In this document: positions 24,002 through 32,379 of the stretch, in pieces
Numbering within the stretch: the first letter of the stretch is position 1
Layout of the letters: every line of letters starts with the position of its first letter
Position numbers and translations under genes: made by a program
Assembly (NCBI GenBank): GCA_949291675.1
Contig: CASEWR010000201.1
Coordinates: 1-39,252, forward strand
Origin: an uncultured Desulfovibrio sp.
GTDB lineage: Bacteria > Desulfobacterota > Desulfovibrionia > Desulfovibrionales > Desulfovibrionaceae
DNA length: 39,252 nt
Direction of reading: 5' to 3'
Notes under the pieces: model-generated
The model's database searches: none
Seen by the model: the letters and a program-made list of their open reading frames with translations, nothing else
What the model was told of the DNA's origin: nothing

Positions 24002-24029
24002 TGGCCCTGGAGCGTGCACAACAGCAGGC

Positions 24030-24165
24030 CGGCACTTCAGACCGGCAGCGCAACAGACCAGCGCAGCAACCCAGTACTGCAGACCAGAACCGCAAATCAG
24101 CACTGCAAACCAGAGCCGCAGAACCGCAAATCAGAGCTGCAGAGTACTGCTGCAGTGCAGACACA
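24030..24165 (+). repeat. Degenerate short repeats before the dotM terminator
   Basis: Units like CAGA(A/G)CCGCAAATCAG and GCACTGCAAACCAGAG recur several times. CAGAACCGCAAATCAG and CAGAACCGCAAATCAGA are near identical at about 24083 and 24119. The frame is open but lies before a terminator, so it is probably not coding. Confidence 0.5.
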
Positions 24166-24180
24166 AGATCAGGCATGCCA

Positions 24181-24218
24181 GCCGGTGTGTGCCACAGGGG
24201 CATGCGCCGGCTTTTTTT
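24181..24218 (+). terminator. Intrinsic terminator between tail-collagen gene and dotM
   Basis: Arms GCCGGTGTGTGCC (24181-24193) and GGCATGCGCCGGC (24199-24211) pair over 13 positions, three of them G-T, around the loop ACAGG. Seven T (24212-24218) follow. It probably ends the long pil transcript. Confidence 0.8.
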
Positions 24219-24249
24219 CAAACAACCAGACAGCAGCAATGCATGTACA

Positions 24250-25548
24250 ATGCCACCCAGAGAACACCATGATGCGGGCCTGGGCTTCTTCCTTGCCAGT
24301 GCGGGCCTTGTCCTTGTGCCGGGCTTTCTGCTCTCGCGCTACGACCAGCCTCTGGCGGACATGGTTCTTGCCCTCTGCCGCCTGCTCCTTGAGCCCCTGG
24401 CCCTTGTGAGTACAGACTATGCCACAGTGCTCGCCAGACTGCAGATGCTTGAGCCGGGCACAAAGGATCTGGCCTTTGCCACAGCTGTGCTTGGCAGGGT
24501 CTGCAGGCCCTGGGTACTCTTTGTCTGCCTGCCTCTCTGTCTCCTGCTCCTTAAGGCAGGCTGGAGGGTCAGTGTCCTTGATGTCTATCGGCGCACCCTC
24601 ACCATGAAAAGCCTTATGCAGGCCCAGCTGCCCCTCTCGCCCTGTGTGGCTCCTGTGCTCAACTGGCCGCGCTCCTTACTTGACGAGCCCTTGGACAGCG
24701 GTCCCTGGATGGCAGCGCGCCAGCCCCTGCAGCTTGCTGCTGATGCAGGGCTTTTAGTCGCAGACACTGTCCCTGTGCCCAAGGAGGAGCTCCTTGGTCC
24801 TGACAATCTCGACAAGTTGTCCTCGCGCTGGCTGGGGCGTCAGCACAATGGCCTTGCTCTGGACAGGGCACGCGCCGAACAGCTCTTTGCAGCCCAGCTC
24901 GGTCCCCGCTGGCAGGGCTTTGCGGCACTGCCTGCCTGGCAGCGCAAGCTGGCCTCGGCCTTTGCTCTCTTTGCCTGCGAGGAAAAGGACGCTGCCCAGC
25001 GCCTGCTGGACAGTCTCTCCCTCTCCTTCCGACCCCCTGTGCCGGCGAAAAAAGCCTCCTTCAGCCTCTTTCCGCCGCGCTGGAAAAAGGCCTGCGCGGC
25101 ACGTCCCTGTGTGCTGGATACCAGTGTGGACACAGACCTTGTGCCCCTCATCAACAAGGCTCTTGCCTCACCCGGCGTGCGCAGGGCCATCGAGGCCCAC
25201 AGTCAGTGGCGCAACCTCGCCCTGCTTGCCCTCTATGAGCTTGCCAGGTGCAAGGGTGTGCTGCCGACTGCCGAGTTCATCTGGCTGCGCCCCCTGGACC
25301 GCAAGCTCTACTATCTGCTCAACAATGTGGGCAGACGCACGGCATGGCCGGAGATTGCCGGGGCATGGGCCCATTATACAGCCGAAAAGGTGGTGGCAGA
25401 CATGGACCCCGGCAGCACTGGCATTGTCACGCCGCAGGTGACTGAGGCAGTCAACGCCCTGGAAGCAGCCCTCTATGAAGCTGGCTGGATTTCCCCGGAC
25501 ATGCTCTCAGCCTCTGTGCGCGACACCCTGGGGGCAACGGACTCCTGA
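24250..25548 (+). CDS. dotM: DotM/IcmP/TrbA-like coupling-complex protein
   Basis: 432 residues from the ATG at 24250. The frame is open back to 24001, but an intrinsic terminator at 24181-24218 makes the upstream part unlikely. No strong ribosome site is visible, so the start is uncertain. Two membrane segments near the N-terminus (LGFFLASAGLVLVPGFLL and WVLFVCLPLCLLLL) precede the cytoplasmic domain, with DVYRRTLTMKSLMQAQ, AEQLFAAQLGPRWQGFAALPAWQRKL and the hallmark end FIWLRPLDRKLYYLLNNVGRRTAWPEIAGAWAHY. DotM (IcmP; TrbA in IncI) partners the DotL coupling ATPase to recruit substrates. dotL would be expected next, but the strand, GC content and gene type change within about 150 bases. Confidence 0.85.
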   Translation: MPPREHHDAGLGFFLASAGLVLVPGFLLSRYDQPLADMVLALCRLLLEPLALVSTDYATVLARLQMLEPGTKDLAFATAVLGRVCRPWVLFVCLPLCLLLLKAGWRVSVLDVYRRTLTMKSLMQAQLPLSPCVAPVLNWPRSLLDEPLDSGPWMAARQPLQLAADAGLLVADTVPVPKEELLGPDNLDKLSSRWLGRQHNGLALDRARAEQLFAAQLGPRWQGFAALPAWQRKLASAFALFACEEKDAAQRLLDSLSLSFRPPVPAKKASFSLFPPRWKKACAARPCVLDTSVDTDLVPLINKALASPGVRRAIEAHSQWRNLALLALYELARCKGVLPTAEFIWLRPLDRKLYYLLNNVGRRTAWPEIAGAWAHYTAEKVVADMDPGSTGIVTPQVTEAVNALEAALYEAGWISPDMLSASVRDTLGATDS

Positions 25549-25714
25549 TGCCTGGGGCTTTGACGTATCCTGCCACAAGAGCCTGCTCATTTCCTGCGCT
25601 ATGGCAACACAGCGTGGTGCATATTCCGTTGCTGTCGGTCGAGTGCATTCCCACCCATATGGAGTCGGAGGCTCAGTAGTTGCTTCATGGAACAACGTAT
25701 CAGGGATGCAATTC
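25549..25714. other. Junction between GC-rich island and AT-rich defence block
   Basis: I see no gene, terminator or tRNA here. Composition drops sharply at about 25680. No obvious attachment-site repeat matching the other edge (about 33950-34030) was found by eye. Confidence 0.5.
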
Positions 25715-26495
25715 TTAGAGAGTAATTTCTGTCGTAACTCTATCAAACTCTTTTAAAAGGCTACTGGCAAGTTGGGAGATCATCTCTCGACGATACACAA
25801 CTTGTTTCATATCTTCCTTACAGGCATTTATGGATGGCATATCAATGCGATTTGGATCAATATTTCCCTTTTCAATAAGATTATTTAGTACTTCACGTGA
25901 TACATCTTCATTAAGACATGCCTGCAGCAACGCTTTAGCACTATTTGGACTTGTATCATTTCCAGATAAGTTTTCAAGGCTGGCACAGGAATTATAATTA
26001 TTTTTTAATGGGCAAAGAAGCCAAGCCTCTGATTTGGGATTAGGCAACATCGGACACACATATATTTCATTAGAATTAATACAATTGGCAATACTTTTTC
26101 TTTTGTTAGTCCATAATTTATTCCTTTGTTCGCTCTGGCTTCCATCAGTATCTCTAAATAATATCGGAAGCACATCACATTCTGTTTCCTTACTTAATTT
26201 GTATGATACAGCCAGGAGGGCTTTATAATTTTTTTTTAAAATATATATCACGAGAAACTTGCATCGGCCTTATTTTCTTACTTATAGCATTAAGACTTGT
26301 TTCGTTTATGAACCACATGCTATAGCAATTCAACGGGGAGAAATTAAAGAATTTTTCCACAAATCTATCGACAAATAATGCCATTGGACCGGGTTCCCAA
26401 CTTCCTGGCGCGCATAATCCGGTCATCCCTGGAGATGCAACTCCAATATCTGTGCTCCCTTCACCACTTACCAGGATGAGCATAGGACTATCCAT
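25715..26495 (-). CDS. TOPRIM-like nuclease subunit, frame broken at a run of nine A
   Basis: Two overlapping frames on the minus strand (26495-26223 and 26251-25715) join into one protein of about 258 residues if one base of the A9 run (T9 at 26229-26237 on the plus strand) is lost. The N-part has LILVSGEGSTDIGVA (invariant-type Glu near 12). The second part has VLPILFRDTDGS with Asp-x-Asp near 115-117, then MLPNPKSEAWLLCPLKNN. Glu followed by DxD is the TOPRIM arrangement of OLD/PARIS-type effector nucleases. The start is one base after the ATPase stop, so the pair is coupled. It is either a recent knock-out or rescued by transcriptional slippage. The family assignment is an inference. Confidence 0.6.
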
Positions 26496-26496
26496 T

Positions 26497-27642
26497 CTAC
26501 AACAACCCAGTATTCTTTAAAGTTTCGTCAATATCAGTATCTAAAAAGACTTCACCTGGACCAAGATAGCTCAATTTTTCAGAAGTTTCTGGCAACTCAA
26601 AAAAACGGATAATATTTGTATTCCCTGTATTTTTCCTGTATACAAGAAGGACACTCTCTTTTGCAACATTCTCGTCGATGTAATTCAAAATAACAGGGTT
26701 ATGTGTAGTCACCATAATTTGTTTTCTGCTTTTTACAAGTACATGAACAAGCTTTTCCATAATTTCAGGATTAAAGCCATTTTCAATTTCATCAAAGACG
26801 ACAAATGTATCGCTGGTCATTAATTCTGAAAGAATACCGACGACACGTAAGACCCCGTCACACTCATGGAGTGACGGAACGTTTCGAAAACAGCCATGAT
26901 CAGATTCAACAAAATAGAGCTCTTTCCATCCACCTCTGAGCGTATCTGGGTATATGTCTTCTATCCAGGGATAGAAGTCCTTAGTAGCATTTAGTAATTC
27001 TTGAATCTCACCCTGTTTCAATGAAGCAATTCGCCCTGCAAGGAGCTCTCCTCCCCGGCCGATGTTTCCATCAGGACCAGCAGGACGTGCTCTGCTTCTC
27101 ATTTGTCGTGAATTTAAGGTATCGAATGAATACACCTTTTTCATGAAATTAACAAAATCAAATAACTCAATTTTTTTCAAAAAAGAGTCCTCAATTACAC
27201 TCAAAAAAGATCCTTCGTATTTTACAATTTTCTTTTCTGCAGGTCCTTTGTTTATACTATAGCTGTCATTTGACAGAGAAAAAACTTCTTCATCATCAAT
27301 ATATATTTTTTCATTTGAACATTTCAAATGCGTTGTGCTGAATGAAGACTTCCATAATATTTTTTTATTTCCAAAAAATCCTTCTATTTTCAGCGTAATA
27401 GTACGCATGTTCTTTTGACTGATGAGATGCCTGCGCTCCCAGCCTCGAGATCGCAACCAGCCGGAGATATCTCCTCTGAATATTTGTCCTGCGAAATCAA
27501 TAGCTTGCAAGATTGTGGACTTGCCTGCCCCATTTTTTTCAATCAAGCACAAAAAATTAATATCGGACGACGTTGGAAATGGAATAGTAAATTCACATAG
27601 CGACTTAAACTTGTCGATATAGAACATAGTTATCTTGTCCAT
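26497..27642 (-). CDS. AAA (OLD/SMC-like) ATPase of a two-gene defence module
   Basis: 381 residues. The ATG at 27642 has GAGG six bases upstream. The N-terminus FYIDKFKSLCEFTIPF and Walker A LIEKNGAGKST are those of SMC-like AAA ATPases. The ABC-type signature region is SLHECDGVLRVVGILSEL, Walker B DTFVVFDEIENGFNP and the switch histidine MVTTHNPVILNY. The C-terminus GPGEVFLDTDIDETL is less typical. Such ATPases sense phage infection and gate a nuclease partner, as in OLD, Gabija, Septu and PARIS. The next gene on the same strand, one base away, is the TOPRIM-like partner. It lies 40 bases after hsdR, probably in the same transcript. Base composition is strongly AT-rich. Confidence 0.8.
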   Translation of the reverse strand: MDKITMFYIDKFKSLCEFTIPFPTSSDINFLCLIEKNGAGKSTILQAIDFAGQIFRGDISGWLRSRGWERRHLISQKNMRTITLKIEGFFGNKKILWKSSFSTTHLKCSNEKIYIDDEEVFSLSNDSYSINKGPAEKKIVKYEGSFLSVIEDSFLKKIELFDFVNFMKKVYSFDTLNSRQMRSRARPAGPDGNIGRGGELLAGRIASLKQGEIQELLNATKDFYPWIEDIYPDTLRGGWKELYFVESDHGCFRNVPSLHECDGVLRVVGILSELMTSDTFVVFDEIENGFNPEIMEKLVHVLVKSRKQIMVTTHNPVILNYIDENVAKESVLLVYRKNTGNTNIIRFFELPETSEKLSYLGPGEVFLDTDIDETLKNTGLL

Positions 27643-27682
27643 TATTGACCTCACTAATATCTATTTTTTTTGACAGCACAGG

Positions 27683-30600
27683 CTATGATAATCCAACGTA
27701 TTTTTCAAAAAATTCCCTGATTTTTTCTATAATTCCTTTCTTCTTTTCACTGCTCTTCCTGTCAAATGGATTGCTCGGTGGCATAATTTTCTGAATATCC
27801 TCGCCTATCGTCTTCAGTTCTCCACTCTTAAAAGAAGTATCAAGAAACTTTCTTGTTTCTTCAGGCTTCAGTTTTTCCTGTGCTATGAGGTCATTGATAT
27901 CTGCATCACGCCGCTCATTGACATAGCGTTTCCAGTCGTCGCTCACAGAAGCCGAGACATTGATATCGGAAATAAATCCTTCAATGAGTTCCTTTTTGCT
28001 GCGCAGTTCAATACTGGACTTGATCGCTGTATCAATAGAGGCAAGAATGGTCTTGTCCTTGCCGTGGGAAGCGCGGTATTTTTCGACCAGCATCAGAATG
28101 TAGTCGATATTGATTTCCACCTGCCGCACCAGTTCCATTTCAAAGACTACATCAGAGGTAATGTCTTCCTTTTCCACCCCGGCAGATCGATGTTTCTGAT
28201 AGAGATCAAGATAGAGACTCTGATAGTCCTGCAGCTCGCGCTCGGACAGGATTTCATTGCCCTTGAAATCGTCAAACGCCGTCAGAATATTCCGCACCCG
28301 CAGGATGGAACCAAAGAGCGTGATGAAATCTTTCTCGTCCTGTTCGCCAAAGCAGGACTGTTCGATGGGAAAGCGTGCCAGCAGGCTTGCTATCAGTTCT
28401 TTGTAGCCACTTGTATGCTTCGCAGTACCATCTGGTTTCTCTTCATCAAAACCATTGTAATAGTCATCATACGTCTTCAACAGCACGATGCCGCCCGCGT
28501 CCTTGTTGCCAAAGAGCGCAATGGCGTCATCTGTTTCCTTTTGCAGGTCACGAAAACAGACGATATTGCCGAAGGTCTTGACCGAATTAAGAATGCGGTT
28601 GGTACGGGAATATGCCTGTATCAGACTGTGGTATCTGAGATTTTTGTCCACCCACAGGGTATTGAGCGTTGTCGCGTCAAAACCGGTGAGAAACATATTG
28701 ACCACCACAAGGAGGTCAATCTCACGGTTTTTCATGCGCTGCGACAAGTCTTTGTAATAATTCTGGAACTTGTCTGCAGAGGTGTCGTAGTTGGTGCTGA
28801 AAGTCGCGTTATAGTCGGCAATGGCCGATTCCAGAAAATCGCGCGACGTTGCATCAAGACCGCTCGTGTCAAAACTTTCATCAGCAAGAATATCGCCAGT
28901 ATCTTCAGGATCGGCTTCGTTGGGATTGAAACTGAAGATGGTCGCTATGGTCATATCCCTGCGCAGTTCTGCCAGTTGCTTCTTCAGCTCCTTGTAATAC
29001 ATGATGGCCACGGGAATGGAGCTGACTGCCAGGATGGAATTAAATCCTGACACACGCTGCCCCTTCAGAGAGTAAAAGCTGTTCCTCTTAGTCTTCTGAT
29101 CAAAGTGCTCGAGAAGGTATCTGACCACGCTCGCGATGCGCTCCGGCGCGGCAAGGGCCTTTTCCCGATCAATGGCCTGAACCTTGTAATCCCTGACGTT
29201 GTCCGCCATCTTCACGGTATTGATGTAATCAATGCGGAAGGGCAGCACATTGCCGTCATTGATGGCGTTGACAATGGTGTAGGTATGCAGTTTGTCGCCA
29301 AACGCCTGCTCCGTGGTCTTTAACAGGGGATTGCCGCCCGTTCCTGCATTGACGGCAAAAATGGGTGTCCCAGTAAAACCAAACAGATGATACTGTTTGA
29401 AAGCTCTGGTAATCGCGGTGTGCAGCTCACCAAACTGCGAGCGGTGGCATTCGTCAAAGATGAGTACGATACGCTGCTGGAAAACAGAATGTCTGGGGTT
29501 ACGCTTGATGAAAATGCCCAGCTTCTGGATAGTCGTGATGATGATTCGACAGCCTGGATCATCCAGTTGCCGGTTCAGGACGGCAACGGAATTGTTGCCG
29601 TTGGCCGCACCTTTTTCAAAGCGGTCGTACTCCTTGATGGTCTGATAGTCCAAATCCTTGCGGTCAACGACAAAGAGCACCTTGTCGATATAGTCAAGGC
29701 GCGTGGCAAGCTGGGCAGTCTTGAAGGATGTCAGCGTCTTGCCGGAACCCGTGGTGTGCCAGATATAGCCTCCGCCTTTCACGCTCCCAGCATGTTTGTA
29801 GTTATGGGCTATTTCCAGTCGTTGCAAAATGCGCTCGGTGGCCGTTATCTGGTACGGACGCATCACCAGCAGCATGCTTTCCGTTGTGAACACGCAGAAC
29901 CGGGTAAGGATATTCAGCAGGGTATGGCGGGCAAAGAACGTCCTGGTAAAGTCCACCAGATCGGCAATGATGGTATTGTTGCCGTCCGCCCAGTAGGAAG
30001 TGAACTCGAAAGAGTTGCTGGTCTTCTTACTCTTGCGTCTGCCGCTGCTGTTCTGTTCCCTGATGTGGGCCTCACGGGTGGTATTGGAGTAATACTTGGT
30101 GTGCGTGCCATTGGAGATGACAAATATCTGCACATATTCATACAGCCCGGACCCAGCCCAGAAGCTGTCACGCTGATAGCGCTTTATCTGATTGAAGGCT
30201 TCGCGAATGGGCACACCCCGGCGCTTCAACTCCACATGCACCAATGGCAGGCCATTGACCAGAATGGTCACATCATACCGTGTCTCGTGAGCTCCTGAGC
30301 TCCCCTCATACTGGTTGATGACCTGAAGACGGTGGTTGTGGATGTTCTTCTTGTCAAGCAGGGTGATATTCTTGGTTGTGCCATCATCTCTGGTCAGGTT
30401 GATGACGCAGTCTTCCTGAATGCGGCGCGTCTTTTCCTCAATGCCTTCATTGGCATTGGCAAGATGCTGGGCAAGGAAACGCTGCCACTCCTGGTCGGAA
30501 AAGGTATAGTTGTTGAGCAGTTCCAGCTGGCGGCGCAGATTGGCTTTAAGTGCGTCCTCATTGTGTACAGCCAGATACTCATAGCCCTGTGAACAAAGTT

Positions 30601-30727
30601 GCCGGATGAATTCGTTCTCCAGATCCGCCTCACTCTGATAGGCGTCGGAACGGACTTTTGAGGGAGTATATTCGGCTACAACAGTGCTTTCGGGGCATTG
30701 CGCCACCATGTTGAAACTGGTCGTCAT
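27683..30727 (-). CDS. hsdR: HsdR, type I restriction endonuclease subunit (EcoR124-like, type IC)
   Basis: 1014 residues, normal for the family. In order: a nuclease domain with RYDVTILVNGLPLVHVELKRRG (Asp ... Glu-x-Lys), helicase motif I HTTGSGKTLT, FVVDRKDLDYQT, motif II FDECHRSQFGE, motif III FGFTGTPIF, and a C-terminal helical domain that binds HsdM. The sequence follows EcoR124I HsdR closely (for example REAFNQI.RY and SDQEWQRFL). It translocates and cuts unmethylated DNA in complex with HsdM and HsdS. Its ATG overlaps the hsdS stop by four bases (ATGA). Confidence 0.93.
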   Translation of the reverse strand: MTTSFNMVAQCPESTVVAEYTPSKVRSDAYQSEADLENEFIRQLCSQGYEYLAVHNEDALKANLRRQLELLNNYTFSDQEWQRFLAQHLANANEGIEEKTRRIQEDCVINLTRDDGTTKNITLLDKKNIHNHRLQVINQYEGSSGAHETRYDVTILVNGLPLVHVELKRRGVPIREAFNQIKRYQRDSFWAGSGLYEYVQIFVISNGTHTKYYSNTTREAHIREQNSSGRRKSKKTSNSFEFTSYWADGNNTIIADLVDFTRTFFARHTLLNILTRFCVFTTESMLLVMRPYQITATERILQRLEIAHNYKHAGSVKGGGYIWHTTGSGKTLTSFKTAQLATRLDYIDKVLFVVDRKDLDYQTIKEYDRFEKGAANGNNSVAVLNRQLDDPGCRIIITTIQKLGIFIKRNPRHSVFQQRIVLIFDECHRSQFGELHTAITRAFKQYHLFGFTGTPIFAVNAGTGGNPLLKTTEQAFGDKLHTYTIVNAINDGNVLPFRIDYINTVKMADNVRDYKVQAIDREKALAAPERIASVVRYLLEHFDQKTKRNSFYSLKGQRVSGFNSILAVSSIPVAIMYYKELKKQLAELRRDMTIATIFSFNPNEADPEDTGDILADESFDTSGLDATSRDFLESAIADYNATFSTNYDTSADKFQNYYKDLSQRMKNREIDLLVVVNMFLTGFDATTLNTLWVDKNLRYHSLIQAYSRTNRILNSVKTFGNIVCFRDLQKETDDAIALFGNKDAGGIVLLKTYDDYYNGFDEEKPDGTAKHTSGYKELIASLLARFPIEQSCFGEQDEKDFITLFGSILRVRNILTAFDDFKGNEILSERELQDYQSLYLDLYQKHRSAGVEKEDITSDVVFEMELVRQVEINIDYILMLVEKYRASHGKDKTILASIDTAIKSSIELRSKKELIEGFISDINVSASVSDDWKRYVNERRDADINDLIAQEKLKPEETRKFLDTSFKSGELKTIGEDIQKIMPPSNPFDRKSSEKKKGIIEKIREFFEKYVGLS

Positions 30728-31839
30728 AGGGCTTCCTTGAAGGTCAGCAGCTTGTCGCGGTAATACTCGTACTGCTTTTTCCGTGCTTCAATTTCTGCGG
30801 GCAGGCCGCTGGTCAGGTCATTGCAGAGAGCGTCAAAGCGGTCAAGGATGGCAACGATGTGGCTAATTTTTTCAAAAGATAATTTCGGAATCTTTATATT
30901 ATTCAAACTATCTTGTGTAAGCTTAGGTTGGGCAGCTGCTGCAATATATTTTGTTAAGTCAATATTATTTATGTAATATTCAACATATTTTTGGATTATT
31001 ATATTTGTAAATTTTAAAATATGTGCATGATTATTTACCCATGTTTTTCCAGTAATAGAAAAAGCTATCGGCGTATTCCTTGCCAAGAGATTTGCTCCAT
31101 CCTCCGATATAAGTAGATAATCACCATCAAATATATAATCTTTGACATAATCAACAATCCCAGATGCCCCATAGTAAGGATATATCCCGGCCTCTCTTTT
31201 CCCTTTTGTAATAGGCCTCCGTTTGGCATCATGATTAACGGCTAAATCCTTTAGTAAAATATATTCACCGTTATAATCATTAGCAAAAAGATAATCTCTG
31301 TAATATTGATATTGCTGCTTTCTTTTTGTAAGTTCTGCTGTAAGTTCTGCTGTAAGTTCTGTAAAATTATCTAATATTCTCACTATCTCTTCCTGAATGG
31401 GAAGCGGTGGGACGGCAATCTTGATTTTTTTGAAATCGCTTCCTGTAAATTTTGGAATATTACCATGAACTAGATGCTCTATGTTTACTGTCTGAATATA
31501 ATAATATAAATAACGAATTTTTACTCCATATTTTTCTGATATAATATGGGCATGATTGTTTACCCATATTTTACCAGTTGCCCAAGTTACAACAGGATTA
31601 CCATTGTTAGTGAGAACACTACCATCCTCTCCAACAAGTACAAATATACCATCAAATATATAATCACTTACATAATCTTGAACACCATTGGCTCCATAAT
31701 ATGGATATTTTCCAGATACCCTTGTAGAGCGTGTTACAGGCTTTCGTCTATTATCTAATATGTTACAGCATTCTGAAAGTTCCTTATACTCCACCCCATT
31801 AGGGCACAATTCCGCAATAAGTTCTTTAAGCCTGCTCAT
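30724..31839 (-). CDS. hsdS: HsdS, type I specificity subunit with TAEL spacer repeats
   Basis: 371 residues with two target-recognition domains, each followed by a conserved helix: [13 protein letters not shown]...[14 protein letters not shown], and [13 protein letters not shown]...[14 protein letters not shown]. Both domains have the pattern YPYYGA(N/S)G..DYV.DYIFDG. In the central helix the segment [15 protein letters not shown] holds consecutive TAEL units encoded by a 12-bp tandem repeat (31328-31363). In the EcoR124 family the number of TAEL units sets the length of the non-specific spacer in the target. The ATG overlaps the fic stop. The recognition domains are AT-rich, as is usual for exchanged specificity segments. 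Confidence 0.9.
   Translation of the reverse strand: MSRLKELIAELCPNGVEYKELSECCNILDNRRKPVTRSTRVSGKYPYYGANGVQDYVSDYIFDGIFVLVGEDGSVLTNNGNPVVTWATGKIWVNNHAHIISEKYGVKIRYLYYYIQTVNIEHLVHGNIPKFTGSDFKKIKIAVPPLPIQEEIVRILDNFTELTAELTAELTKRKQQYQYYRDYLFANDYNGEYILLKDLAVNHDAKRRPITKGKREAGIYPYYGASGIVDYVKDYIFDGDYLLISEDGANLLARNTPIAFSITGKTWVNNHAHILKFTNIIIQKYVEYYINNIDLTKYIAAAAQPKLTQDSLNNIKIPKLSFEKISHIVAILDRFDALCNDLTSGLPAEIEARKKQYEYYRDKLLTFKEAL
31328..31363 (-). repeat. 12-bp tandem repeat in hsdS (TAEL units)
   Basis: On the plus strand GTAAGTTCTGCT occurs at 31328-31339 and 31340-31351, followed by GTAAGTTCTGTA. It encodes the Thr-Ala-Glu-Leu spacer repeats; a gain or loss would keep the frame. Confidence 0.9.
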
Positions 31840-32375
31840 TTTCTGTATCCTTCGTAGTAATAGGACTGTTCAATCCCCTTGAAGATGACTTCTCGGTCAT
31901 TGATTTTATCCGTCAAATGAGGCTGGACAAGTGCGCGCAACTCCAGATCATTGACAGGACTGCGCTCCATGGCCTGAAGATAGGCATCCCTGTCAATGTG
32001 TTGCCAGTCCACCACTCTGCCCAGGTTCCTTTTCAGTATCATGTCCAGCCAGATGCGCGTAGCACGGCCATTTCCTTCCCGGAAGGGATGAGCAATGTTC
32101 ATCTCTACGTACTTGGCGATGATTTTTTCAAAGGTCGTCTCCGGCATCTTTTCGATAACAGCCAGAATCTCTTTCAAGTACAAACAGTTGGCAAAGCGAA
32201 AGTTGCCCTTGGCGATATTGACGGTGCGTATCTGCCCGGCAAAGTCGTACAGGCCGTCAAAAAGGTACGCATGTATTTGTTGCAGCCCTTTTGTCGTGCC
32301 CACTTCCATGCGGTCAATGTCGCCGCTCTCAAACAGACGCTGCGCATTGGCAATGCTACGTTCATCAACACTCAT
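31836..32375 (-). CDS. fic: Fic-domain protein embedded in the hsd operon
   Basis: 179 residues with the Fic core [12 protein letters not shown] (catalytic His, anion loop and distal Arg), the signature of enzymes that move AMP or another phosphate-containing group from a nucleotide to a hydroxyl side chain. The N-terminus has [26 protein letters not shown], as in small stand-alone Fic proteins. The C-terminal helix ends [10 protein letters not shown], fitting the Ser-x-x-x-Glu-Gly inhibitory motif of class III Fic proteins, which would make it self-inhibited. The start is four bases after the hsdM stop, and its stop overlaps the hsdS start, so it is translated as part of the RM operon. Its target is unknown. 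Confidence 0.87.
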   Translation of the reverse strand: MSVDERSIANAQRLFESGDIDRMEVGTTKGLQQIHAYLFDGLYDFAGQIRTVNIAKGNFRFANCLYLKEILAVIEKMPETTFEKIIAKYVEMNIAHPFREGNGRATRIWLDMILKRNLGRVVDWQHIDRDAYLQAMERSPVNDLELRALVQPHLTDKINDREVIFKGIEQSYYYEGYRK

Positions 32376-32379
32376 GACG

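Noticed and set aside
24001..24249. dotM starting at 24001 with one-base overlap to the previous gene
   Set aside because: A perfect-looking intrinsic terminator (24181-24218) and degenerate repeats lie in this part, and the dotM domain needs only the sequence from about 24250.
25475..25756. Small plus-strand frame across the dotM end and junction
   Set aside because: It mostly overlaps dotM in another frame and has no ribosome site or recognisable domain.
28064..30298. Long plus-strand frames opposite hsdR
   Set aside because: They are antisense shadows of a clearly conserved gene; no domain or ribosome site supports them.
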